A DNA stretch of 64,000 nt from Gymnopus androsaceus JB14 (Eukaryota; Basidiomycota; Agaricomycetes; Agaricales; Omphalotaceae). The stretch is taken from positions 22,868 to 86,867 of the forward strand of contig ML769672.1 in assembly GCA_009733575.1 (NCBI GenBank), given 5' to 3'. The position numbers were made by a program, and so were the translations under genes. The stretch's first letter is position 1. Each line of letters starts with the position of its first letter. Positions 33,603-43,893 of the stretch are shown one piece after another. A model generated the notes under the pieces. The model had not been told where the DNA came from and did not search any database. It was given only the letters and a program-made list of their open reading frames with translations.

Positions 33603-35668
33603 CCTTCATGGCATTGTACCATTTGGAGCTGTCAGGTTGTCGCATAGCTTCTGCCACAGATAAAGGATCAGATTCAATTTCTGATGTTACCTGATCTAGA
33701 GATGCAGTAAGATGTTGCAACTCATTACTTCCTTCTCCAAGTCCTTCAATGACATCCCTGATCTTCTTGGTGGGTCGTTTGCCAGATACTTCCTCTGGTG
33801 CAATTGGTTCAGCAATTTCTTCTGGAACTGGTATGACAGGCTGTTCCGACTTGGTGACCAATGTTTCTAAATTTCCCAAATTTCCATCCTCCCCTTCAAT
33901 GGGTTGGATCTGCCTGTCAGAGAAAACTATGTTCCTCTCCATCGTGACAGTGTGACATGTTGGCCAGTAGATGTAGTGCCCATTTGATTTGGGTTTGAGT
34001 CCTATCCAGCATCCTTCCTGGGCCTGTGGTTCCAATTTACTGGGTTCCTTTTCTCATTTGACATAAACAATACTGCCAAAGATATGAAGATTAGTAATAT
34101 CCAGTTTAGTTCCAAACCATTTCTCATAGGGTGTAGCCATTCCGATGGCTTTCTTTGGCATCCAATTGCAAACATATACTGCATGTTTCATCATGAATCC
34201 CCAAAGCCATTTTGGGAGTCCTGATGAGATCAAAAGACTTCGAACTGTGTTAAGCAATGTTCAATGTGCACATTCCGCTATACCATTGTGTTCCAGGGTG
34301 TTGTGTACTGTGAGACATTGTCATGTCCCAATGCATTCCAGATATGCCGTGAATTCATTACTGAGAAATTCTCCCCCTTGATCAGAGTGGAGAACTTTAA
34401 CAGTTGTGCTGCATTGTGTTTGGAGACCTGTTTGGAGAACCACGTACTGTGCAAATGACTCGTCCTTTGACTTCATTTGGGGTTTCTCCAACCAATCAGT
34501 TGCTTTGTCAACTAGAGTCAGCGTGTAGGTGCAATGGTTTACCGTCCTGACTTGTGATGGTCCCCACACGTCCATGTGGAAAATGTCTCCAAATTTCCCT
34601 GCACAGGGAGATGATCACACCTGAGCAATAGGATACCTGGATGCTTTCCCAAGCATACAAGTGCGGCATTCTGGTTCATCCATTTATTTTGGATCCAATC
34701 TGATTCCATGAACCTGGTTGTCTCAGAACATATGCTTCATGTAAGCATAGTTGAGGTGACCTAAGACGCAGTGTGCCTTGTAATGAGATACCAATCTGCC
34801 AATCTTAGTTGAATAAGCATGTTTAGTGTTGCGAAGGCATGACATGGCACGGAATAACGTGACACTGATCAGCATTGGCATATAAATGGCATGACATAGC
34901 CAAAACAGGTAACCGGCATGGCACGGCTGTGGCATGCTGTGACATTGTATATATTAGGCTACGAACTATTGAAATTCTTCAAACTTTCAACATATGCCCT
35001 CATACTGGTAGATACTGCATATATATTATCAGTTCAGGCTGGAACATGTATAAAGGGAAGCAATGAAGATGAGAAATGCATGCTAAGGAAGTGCAATATT
35101 CCCAGCACGGAATTTCACCAGACCCTCCTCATTGAGACCAAGAAATGCAACAAAATCAAGGAGCAGGCAACATAGGTACTGGGGAAGGTTTAGAAAGAGT
35201 GTCGAGGGCAATAAATTGAAGTAGAAAGAGGCAGAGAAGGATAGAGGTCAGGGAACGGTTCTTGTTACCCAATATAGCCATGTCATGGCACGAAGTCGCA
35301 CGGAGCCGGGCCATGCCAAATTAACTCTGACATTGGATAACGGCATATGGCACGGCTTCGGACGGCTCGGCTTTAGGCATGCCGTCATCTGATGTCATGC
35401 CTTCGCAACACTAAGCGTGTTCCCTTGACGGGATCTGGTATAGTCTGTAAGTCTTTGGGATAACTCCCATGAGTTTCCCTTGGCAATCTCTGATCATCAT
35501 TTTACCATTTGCAGTATGGATGGCATAACCATCATTGTTGAGTTCTCCCAGTGATACGAGTGTGTTGGGAGTGTCTGGACATAGAAGGGTGTGATGGAGC
35601 TTTAGCACTTGGACTTCTTGTCCATGTGTGGGGAGATCAAGATGGAATGTGCCAGAGACGTTTGCCAT
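33520..35668 (-). pseudogene. copia integrase and linker region, split by a MITE
   Basis: The GAG-pre-integrase segment is divided by the MITE. YRLYQIPSREHA ends at about 35420 and YSTKIGRLVSHYKAHCVLGHLNY resumes at about 34820, in the HxLGH zinc-binding style of copia integrases. The catalytic core retains MDVWGPSQVRTVNHCTYTLT (34570) and LHSDQGGEF (34390), the first and second acidic positions. KLWGFMMKHAVYVCNW-like sequence is near 34180. The linker region EGCWIGLKPKSNGHYIYWP (34010) leads to a Glu/Pro-rich spacer. Several frame breaks are present. Confidence 0.8.
34824..35413. mobile_element. hAT-type MITE inside the copia element, 8-bp duplication AGC(A/G)TGTT
   Basis: 590 bp with inverted ends TAGTGTTGCGAAGGCATGAC and GTCATGCCTTCGCAACACTA. 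Flanking octamers AGCATGTT (34816-34823) and AGCGTGTT (35414-35421) differ by one CpG-type transition. The copia reading frame resumes exactly on the far side, giving a natural empty-site test. The body is rich in GGCATG/GGCACGG units. No coding capacity. Confidence 0.9.
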
Positions 35669-35698
35669 GAAGGTTTCCGCGTTAGCGGCCTGGATGAC

Positions 35699-37490
35699 TC
35701 ATGTTGGAATCTCCCTTTGATTCCTGAGTTCGTCAGTGAGTGGCATCATGTGGGTAGAGCATCTGGAGTCAAAAAGAATTGCTCCATAACTGTGCAGCAT
35801 AAGCATGATCAAGCTTTCCAATTCCCTCTTTGGTGTCATATTCAAATTTGAAGGAAGGAAAGAGGTTAACATCAATGCATACTTCTTCCTCCTCTTTTTG
35901 TTAAGAGTAAGAGGAATTTCAATTGCTGCCCATGATGACTCTGGTAATTCCTCAATCATGGATGCCACTTTGTTGTTCTTTGGCCTATCTCTCCAGTTTC
36001 CATCCAATTTCTTTTTCTTTTGCTCCTTGGGAGATTTTGTTTCCTTGGCCTCATTGGCCTGACTGCATTTCTCCAATGGACATTGATTTCCGAAAAGTCC
36101 TTTACCTCCGCAGTTATAACAAACGGAGTCCTGATGACTTGTCGATCCTCTGTGGCCTCTGCCTCTGCCTCGGGAATTTCCTCCAAAGGAATTTCCACGA
36201 CCTTGGAAACCTCCTCTTCCCCTGTTACCGGCATAGTTTGCTGATTCCTTCCTGTGATCATGTCGCATTTGGTGTACCATTGATTCAGCACGAATGGTAG
36301 AGATGAGCTCCACAGGACTGAGCTTCTTGTCTGTTTTAGCGGAGAAAACAGCCAATGCATTTATCATGGCTTTGAAGGTATTGGGGACAGAGGACGTAAG
36401 AGTATTAAAGAATATATCATTGTTGATATCAATTCCCCTTGTTGTGAGGTCATCGTGGATGCTAATCATGTTGTCCAAATGTTTATTGACCTTGGCTGGG
36501 TCCATGCATCGCATAGTGTGGAGTCACCTTTATAAAAATGATTCAGTAAGAGCATTTTTAGAATCATAGTCCTGGAGTAAATTTGCCCACAACTGCTTCG
36601 TGTTATTGTAGTGCCTATACCTTCAGAATATTCCATCCAATAACCTGCCAATGATTGCATTAAGCAAATCACTATCCTTTTCCCTGTGCTCATCATCTGA
36701 TCCTTGAGCAAGATCAGGTTGCGGATTCCATTCCAAATAACGGTGGTAGCCGATAGATCTGGCTGCAAATTCCACTCAAGTTTTCTACGTGTCCCAGTTT
36801 GATCTATCCAACTTTAAGGTTGTAACCTTATCCAAGGCTTTTAGTGCTTTAGACATTTTGTCATTGGAATCGAAATCAGCAATTAAAGTGCCTGGTGATC
36901 CAGGATCTGTGTGGAGAGGGCGGTTCTGTATTTGAATATGGAAATTGGGGTGCGGTGCCCTGTGGAGATGGTTGTGGAGGTGTAGGTGGAGAAGGTTTGT
37001 GTTTTGGTGCAGGTGATTGTGATGGAGTGGGAGTATGCTGCTGTAAGGATGATGCAATAGGCTAAGCAATAGGTGCTTCAGTATCGTCTACGCTGTTGTT
37101 GGCGATGTGTTGTAAGTGAGTTCTGATAATTTCCTCCTGTTCTTTCGCAATGGGTCTCGCAAAATTCGCTAATTTACCTGTCCAAGGTACATCATATCAG
37201 TTTAGGCAATGTTGTTTTTTGCACTGGCTCCACCTTCCAGTGGTTCGGTATTTGTACCTGTTGATTAATTTGTTGACATCAAAGATGTGTGGGTGTCCTT
37301 TACAAGGAACAGTGTTGTCTGTGGGAGGTAATGGTGCTGGTCTCTGCTGTGGTGCTACAGCTTTGCTACTCAATGAGCTGGCTTGTTCCAATGCTATGGA
37401 ACATTGTTGAGTTACTGGTGGTGGTGCTTGTTCTGATGCCTTTATCTCCTGTTGAGTTTGTAGAGGTGGTGGATTTGGCTTGGGTGGCAT
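35699..37490 (-). pseudogene. copia gag and protease fragment
   Basis: ATG at 37490 opens a Pro/Gln-rich N-terminus (MPPKPNPPPLQTQQEIK), followed by a gag core (LDKVTTLKLDRSNWDT near 36790). DLLNAIIGRLLDG, then VNKHLDNMISIHDDL, leads to an RG-rich segment and a CCHC zinc knuckle (CYNCGGKGLFGNQCPLEKC, histidine replaced by asparagine) at about 36115-36060. The protease site reads ILFDSRCSTHMMP (35770), with Arg in place of the usual Gly of D-S-G, so it would be catalytically dead. Stop codons occur near 36570 and 36790. Confidence 0.8.
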
Positions 37491-37545
37491 GAGCAAGGGT
37501 TATGGCAATATGATGTGTCAATGGTTAAGGCCAGGGCCCATATCC

Positions 37546-37907
37546 TATTAGAGTTATATTCCTAAACAGGAAGTAGCAGCAATAAGTCCACACAGGACTT
37601 TGTAGTATGATCACACAGATCGATGGGAGACAATGGTGGTATTACAGGGTACGGTACCTAGGCTTATATACAGTCCTATGTACAAACAATATATCAGGCA
37701 AGTGGCTACTGCATGAATACTTGTGGCTACTGTGCATATGGCGAAGTGGGTACAACAAGAGTGCAAGTGGATACGGCAAGAGACTGAGTGGAGTCTGTGA
37801 GACAATAACGGTGGAGTGCATAGGATGGTGATACAAACAAGTGGATACTACGAGAAAGTGTTCCATGTATAGTTTGATAAGATATATTTACCTTTGATAT
37901 TCCAACA
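37546..37907 (-). repeat. copia 5' LTR
   Basis: On the minus strand it starts TGTTGGAATATCAAAGG and ends near TATAACTCTAATA, 362 bp. It aligns over its full length with the solo LTR at 41901-42263, including a shared TATATACAGTCCTATGTACA block. A polypurine tract and primer site were not identified with confidence. Confidence 0.88.
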
Positions 37908-38042
37908 AGAAGTACAAAAAAAATCCACTCAAATGAAAAAACAGACTGATTAAGAACCTTTTAGACAAAAAATTGCTCATTTGTGAATTTTTGAGTGAAG
38001 ATTAAATTCAGCTCAACGGAAATAGAATTTCCAACTCACCTT

Positions 38043-38960
38043 GGATACACTAAGTTGTTTGCTGAGTTGGCATACTTGACCCATGCCTCAGTGTTTGTAT
38101 TTTCCCCTTGATAGTTCAGCATGTTGGTGTACATTAGTCGAATTTTGACAAACCTTCCTCCCATACAAACCTTGTTCATTTGCACTGCCTGCACCACTGT
38201 TGAGTGCTTTCTTTTACAAATCAAATAGTAGTTGAGGGAACCTTTGACAACCTCCTTTCTAGCATTAATTAAACCTTTTGGGTTAAATCTGACTGGGGTG
38301 ATTGTTGTTTGGTTTAGGGTTTCCAGATACAATACAATTCAATTTATTTGACCTAAATCCAACAAACTGTGAATTGCACTGATACATAAAAAATATGAAC
38401 TGACATAAACCATGTACTTGTACCAGTACAATTAGTGAATTGATGCAATTTATTATGATACATCTGATTTATATTAGTTCAAATTTAAACTGATATAGAC
38501 TAGTTTAAACTAATTTACACCATACCAAATTGCAGGAAGCTATAAAAAGATACTACATAGTAGCAAGTGAAGTCCATACTCTCAATGAATTTCATGGTCT
38601 ACACACCACTTATCCTGTAATGAAGCAAAAAGTCTTTGCAAGAAATGTATCCTACAACTGCATTTTCTATTGCATATTGAGTAACAGTCAAAAATATGCC
38701 AGTTGAAATCAGTATAAATCAGTTTAAATTGGTACAAGTTTGTACCAATATGAATTGGTTTATAGCAGTTTATCTATTTTTGGATCTTCAATAAATTATG
38801 AATTGCACTGAGTTTAAATTGTGAATCAGTACATCTTACCCAGTTTATTTTTTGATACAATTCAATGCAATTTATGATTTATTTGCAATTTATTAAATTG
38901 TATCTGGAAACCCTAGTTTGGTTGGTATTCAAACCTAGCACAAATCTAACTCATCACCAG
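38043..38960 (-). repeat. Unassigned repeat family, copy 1 (split by a hAT MITE)
   Basis: Sequence 38043-38314 plus 38924-38960 matches 47941-48262 at roughly 85%. The minus strand of this copy has an open frame of about 95 codons (NPKGLINARKEVVKGSLNYY and NMLNYQGENTNTEAWVKYA), broken in the other copy. Differences are mostly CpG versus TpG/CpA, with this copy depleted. It could be part of a DNA transposon or a host-derived ORF. I do not recognise it. Confidence 0.6.
38315..38915. mobile_element. hAT-type MITE, TAGGGTTTCC termini, 8-bp duplication GTTTGGTT
   Basis: 601 bp, ends TAGGGTTTCCAGATACAATA and inverted GTATCTGGAAACCCTA. It is flanked by perfect GTTTGGTT octamers (38307-38314, 38916-38923). 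The related repeat at 48210-48225 contains one uninterrupted TGTTTGGTTGG, the empty site. The AT-rich body has repeated AGTTTAAAC and AATTCAATTTATT motifs. It lies 0.2 kb upstream of the hAT transposase gene remnant. Confidence 0.93.
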
Positions 38961-40309
38961 TGAGTCACCAGAGGATTTCAGGTGGGTTGACAGGCAAGAT
39001 ACTCTGCTAGTTCAGGATCTGGCTGAGGACAAAACTGAGGTGGGCACACTGGCATGGCATGAGTAGGATCTTTGTAGGTTTTTTCATTTGCTCTCTGCAC
39101 TCCCTTGGCACTGACTGAACTATTCCTTAGCACAGCTTAAGGAATCAGAATGGAAGGCAGACATCTATAAATACTTTGATATAGTCACCATTAAGTACAA
39201 TGAGAAGAAGAGGGCTTTTTATGATCAGTTTCAATGCAAAAAGAAGTACATTCATTATTTACTGCCACTGCAACACTGAGAATGCTAATGATTTTTTGAT
39301 AGTTCTATAGCCACTCAGCAAGCTCTATCCATACAGTCATAGATTCTACACCCTCTAATCTCGATACACAACAAATAACCAAAAACATGGCAGGGAGAAT
39401 CCCACACAGCTCACCATAGATGAGCAAGTCCCCCAGAAGTTCATGAAGGGTGAATTTTGACTTCAACTTGTTGAGTGGGCTACTTGTTGCCACTGACCTG
39501 AAAAAATCATTGAGGACAATGAGCTCATTCAGGTTTTTACCTACCTGAACCCCAAGGCTAAACCTCCCTCCTGCCACACACTTCGCTGTGACATTGACAC
39601 TATTTGCATGATGACACACAATGAAGTGAAGAAGCTGTTTGCTGCTCACATGGGCCATTTCAATGTGATCTATGATTGATGGACTGCAGGGAATGACCAT
39701 GAGCACCTCACCACCACCATGGTGTTGTTCATCCACCAGGGAAAGCTCTACATGGTAGCTTTGGACTTGACAGAGATGACTGTTTCTCATACTGGTGAGG
39801 ATCTGGCTCAGGCTTCCTATCAGGTTTTCGAAGATCTTGACATTGCTGAATGCATGTTGGCCACACTGGCAACAATGCAACTAACAATGACAGCATGCTT
39901 GATCATCTTGAATCACAGTACAAAGAAGATTCCTTGGCTGGGTGCCAAACTCAAATACACTGTTTTGGACACATTTTGAATCTCGTCTACATGGTATGTC
40001 TGTTTTATATTGTTTCTGCTGCTACTCTGATGTTGACAACTTTCATCTAGGCACTTTGTCAACAATTTGAGCTGTTGCTGAGGAAAAAGCTGAAACCAAA
40101 AGATCCTACTCCTCTTAGCTTGGCTGTTGATGCCCCAGAAGAAGATGTGGATGAGTGGAAGGATGACCCCAAGGAGGACAAGCTGGATGAGGTGGAGATG
40201 TTATATCCATGCATTCCAGTGCCCTCCAATGTCCACCGATTGCTCTTAAATCACTGCCCAAGCCTCCAGCACCTATTCCCCAGGCTTACCGAGCCTATAT
40301 CTTGGTAAT

Positions 40310-40880
40310 CATCTTGGAACCTTGGCTATACCTCGGCTGGAACTTGGTTGCAAGCTGTTGACTTGTTTGGACTTCATTATGGCTCCTTTCCTTGCTGCAC
40401 AGTCTTTCTTCCACATCTGCTGGAGCTGAGGCAATCTGACCCATTCCGCGCCTCGGTAACCCTCGGATTAGCTCGGAACAACCTCGGATATATCCCTGGT
40501 ACCTTCGGACACTTTTCCCATGCTATTGTGTTACTGTTCTTATTGTTTTATTGCCTTCTATGTTCTTTTGTCATTCACTACTGAATTCATTTATTGTTTT
40601 ACTTACCAAGTACCTGGTGTGGCTCCCAGGAATCTATTTTTTAATATTAAATACTTTCCGCATTTTTCCAGACTTAGTAGGATTTAAATAGTCTAAATTG
40701 TACTGTAACTTTAGCTCCAAAATCAACTTAGTCTAGCTGACCTTACTTTCTCAGTCTTGCCTTTGTCTTTTCAATGTTTCCAATTACTAAGCTGACACAG
40801 CCATGTGATCTCAGCCAAACCTCAGCTATGCCTTCGGTTCTACAGCCTTGACTTAGCTTAGGCTCTGCTTTACTATTTCC
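40310..40880. other. Insertion or unrelated block within the hAT gene, CCTCGG motifs
   Basis: hAT homology stops near 40260 and resumes near 40900. The intervening sequence has repeated CCTCGG/CTCGGA words (40331, 40450-40495) and no transposase coding. Clear inverted termini were not found, so element type is open. Confidence 0.4.
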
Positions 40881-41900
40881 TCTTGGGACACATTACAGCA
40901 TGTCAAGGGTGTTGCCAATAGTTCCACCAAGTCCCATTCCTTGCGAGGTCTGACCCAGAACCTTTCCAGACCATTTCTTTCCAATACCTTGGCTGCTCTG
41001 CTCCGGGTTGCATGGACTTAACAGGAGGCAGAAACCCTCCAAGCTGCGGAGACTCTTCTCAAGAAAAAGAATTCTGAGCTTGAAGTTCTTTGGGCTCAGT
41101 CTGCTCAAGTCCCACTTGGAGACATCCATTTCAAGCCAGAGTTGTTGGGTTGCTCTGCCATGCAGAAGATCATCAAAATTGAACAATGTTGTGTTTGGAA
41201 GGGCCCTCTACAGAAGAAGCTAGTGTATTACTGTGGGCTTAAGAATATCCCAGTGTTTAAGATGGTCAAGTGTATTTCAACATGCTGGAACACTATGTAC
41301 AATGTTGTTGACCATGCACTCAAACTTCAAAAAGCTCTGGATGCAATTACCAAGTTACCAGAGTACAATACTGGTCACCCAATGTAGCAACTAAAATATT
41401 TCTTTCTTGATGATGCAGATTGGGCCATCTCGGTGGCATTGTTACCTATTCTCAAGATGTGTTCTCATTCTTAGTACTAATGATGTGGACTCACTTTCTG
41501 ATAGATACTTTGCAATGCAACTAACCACATCTCTACTTCCCAATATCCAATGCTACATGAGGACATCCTGATGATGGACATACTAAACTGCACACTTGAA
41601 GAGTCTTTCAATGATGAGATGCTTCCTCTTGCTATTCACTGTGGTATTCAGCATGCACTTGTTGTCTTGGATAAATATTATTCAAAGGTGGATTACTCTC
41701 TTATGTGGAAAACTGCTATATGTGTGTTGTTATCTCTCCTCAAGAGGTTCCTTACTAAGTTATCTTGATCTACCATTGAAACCACCCACTGGGCTGGGTC
41801 CAAATTTTGGTGTTTGCAAAAGATAATGCAAAATGGCTTGTAATTGATTAGATTTGGCGCCAGATTTAGTGCATTTGATAAACCATATTTAGCTAATCCA

Positions 41901-42263
41901 TATGAGAGTTACGTTCCTAAATAGGAAGTAGCAGCAGTAAGTCCACACAGGACTTAGTAGTAGCGATCACACAGATCGATGGGGGACAACGGTGTTATTA
42001 CAGGGTATAGTACTAGGCTTTATATACAGTCCTATGTACAAACAATATATCAGGCAAGTGGCTACTGTGTGAATACTGGTGGCTACTATGCATACAGTAA
42101 AGTGGGTACTGCGAGAGAGCAAGTGGATATGGCAAGAGACTGAGGGGAGTCTGCGAGATGATAACAGTGGAGTGCATGGGATGGTGATACAAACAAGTGG
42201 AGACTACAAGAAAGTGTTCCATGTATAGTTCGATAAGATATATTTAGCTTTGATATTCCAACA
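41901..42263 (-). repeat. Solo copia LTR with 5-bp duplication ATCCA
   Basis: 363 bp, full-length match to the LTR at 37546-37907, flanked by ATCCA (41896-41900, 42264-42268). Insertion into the foldback arm is confirmed because the opposite arm (42445-42455) reads straight across the site. Solo LTRs arise by recombination between two LTRs of one element. Confidence 0.92.
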
Positions 42264-42481
42264 ATCCAAAACTTCATGCGAAAGACAATCTTTTGCCCCA
42301 GAGAAATAAATATCTTTTGCAGCTGCAAAATGGTAGGCCTATTAACTAATAAAAATCACCATGACTACTATCTTACAGCTGCGAAAGACATTGGCTTGCC
42401 TTGTATTTTTTTTGGGGGCAAAAGATTGTCTTTCACATGAAGTTTTGGATTAGCTAAATATGGTTTATCAAATGGGCTAAA

Positions 42482-43483
42482 CATTAGCGAGACCTGTATT
42501 TTTGCTGGAGCTGCTGGAGCATCCAGAGAATTGAATAAGTCTCCAGAGAGCTCTGGAGAACTCTGGAGACTCTGGAGAGAACAAAGCTGCAGCTGCCGAT
42601 TGATGGCACTTTGAGAATGATTGGACTTTCCTTTGTTGGAGCTAGTCCGGCTGTCAGCCAAAGTAGCACCAAAAATGATGGTCTCAAGTGCCCTCAACAT
42701 AATGATGGTTGCCATCAGCAACTCCTTGTGTCATCAACAATGCTGTAAACTACTATGGTTGTTAGGGATCTTCAATCAACAGGGATCTTCCAATTTCAAA
42801 AAAAAAATGCTCGATTGTGAGCAGAGAGACCTTACTTTGAGTAGATAATCCAGTAGAATGACATGGGAATAACATCTACAGAAAAGGCTAGGAGCTGAGA
42901 ATGCTCACAATTGAGCAATTGTTCGAAATTGGAAGATCCCTGTTGATTGAAGATCCCTAACAACCATAGAATCAGGAAGTCATATAAAGGGCATGACTTT
43001 TGACTTTCAAGTTTTGACAAACTTGTATTTTTTTTCTTTCTCCCTCTGTTACAATGAACTAGTTGCTGTAAGTTTCATCTTCATACAATGCTGTTTTCCA
43101 AAGCTGATTGCCACAATTTGCCAGAAATGTGAAGTGTTTGTTGAGCATTTGTGAAATGGAAGCAGAGAGCAGGAAATCAAGAAGAGTATGGAAACATTGG
43201 GACTGAGAGGGGGGAAGTGCAACCTTGTTGAATACTGCTTGTCACTTGTTACTACATAATATTAACTGCTGTGGCGTGTCTATTGTTATAGTATATAAAA
43301 ATAATGAATATAAAGTTTCTATTATCAATTCATGGTTATATGACATGGAAACTTGATTGAATAGCTCTCTGGAGTTCTCCAGAGGTCCCCAGAGGTTTAT
43401 ATTGGTCTCTGGAATAGGTAACCTTGCTCCAGAAGTCACAGGCGCTCTGGAGATCTCTGGAGACCACCCAGGTTTTGCTGATG
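42482..43483. mobile_element. CATCAG-family element, CTGGAG motif type (copy D)
   Basis: 1002 bp. Left end CATTAGCGAGACCTG is a diverged form of CATCAGCAAAACCTG. The right end is CCAGGTTTTGCTGATG. It is flanked by AA (42480-42481, 43484-43485). The other arm of the host foldback gives the empty site (CTAAATCTGG). Near the ends are CTCTGGAG/CTCCAGAG arrays at about 9-10 bp spacing (42540-42580 and 43362-43465). A further foldback is nested at 42756-42966. No coding capacity. Confidence 0.85.
42756..42966. mobile_element. Nested foldback MITE, TGGTTGTTAGGG termini
   Basis: Arms TGGTTGTTAGGGATCTTC and GAAGATCCCTAACAACCA are almost perfectly complementary for about 45 bp, with TA immediately outside both ends (42754-42755, 42967-42968). 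The arm carries two AGGGATCTTC units. It is a fourth-level insertion: MITE in MITE in foldback in hAT gene. Confidence 0.8.
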
Positions 43484-43893
43484 AATCTGGTGCCAAATCT
43501 AATCAATTACAAGCCATTTCACATTATCTTTTGCAACCGCCAAAATATGGACCCAGCCCAGTGACTTTGAATGCGAAGCATGGGAGCAGGATTGGATTGA
43601 GACAGCCATTAGTAGAGAGGCATGCAATGCCTGGAACAAGCACTACCAGACCTGTGCAACTGTGTCTGTCCCTTCACTCTCCTGCTCCAACTCTACCAAC
43701 TACTGTGTGGAAATCAATGTCCCTGTCATTGAGTCTGTCTGTGACCCATTCAATGAATTCATTGCTGGTTCTATCTCAAACAATGATCCAATTCAATATT
43801 GGACTCATATTGCCTCATCCAGCTCAAACAGTATCATGACTGCCAAACAAACCCTTGCAGAGATGGTACTTGGTTTCCTGAGTGCTTCAGCCC

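Larger units (their letters stand above)
32285..37907 (-). mobile_element. Ty1/copia retrotransposon, 5' LTR present, 3' LTR missing
   Basis: Right to left the order is: LTR (37546-37907), gag with zinc knuckle, protease, integrase, reverse transcriptase, RNase H. That integrase-before-RT order defines Ty1/copia. The 3' end is cut within RNase H near 32285. A 590-bp hAT-type MITE is inserted between protease and integrase (34824-35413). Many stops and shifts make it inactive. A solo LTR of the same family lies at 41901-42263. Confidence 0.9.
41787..43563. mobile_element. Foldback element with long arms, CACTGGGCTGGGTCC termini
   Basis: Ends CACTGGGCTGGGTCC and GGACCCAGCCCAGTG continue as complementary arms of about 150 bp (GGCTTGTAATTGATTAGATT against its inverse near 43500). 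The left arm is interrupted by a solo copia LTR (41901-42263) and the right arm by a 1-kb CATCAG-family element (42482-43483). Loop sequence is 42303-42414. It interrupts the hAT transposase gene. CACT-type ends hint at a CACTA-like origin, but no clean target duplication is visible (ACC versus ACT). Confidence 0.8.
39120..43893 (+). pseudogene. hAT transposase gene, decayed and multiply interrupted
   Basis: hAT transposases are RNase H-fold enzymes cutting 8-bp staggered targets. Order of blocks: EWKADIYKYFDIVTIKYNEKK (39149); VIYD-stop-WTAGNDHEHL near 39675, matching the conserved DGWT first acidic site; LDLTEMTVSHTGEDLAQ (39760); NNATNNDSMLDHLESQY and IHCFGHILNLV (39870-39990), the conserved DNA.NN and C..H.LNL region; MVKCISTCWNTMYNVVDHALKL (41260), matching the TRWN region; DILNCTLEESFNDEMLP; and after a 1.8 kb insertion AWEQDWIETAISREACNAWN (43576), DPFNEFIAGSISNNDPIQYW and MVLFLSASA-like sequence near 43870 (the dimerisation region). 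Stops and shifts are numerous. The 40310-40880 block is foreign or unrecognised. The frame runs directly into gypsy sequence at about 43894. Confidence 0.82.
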
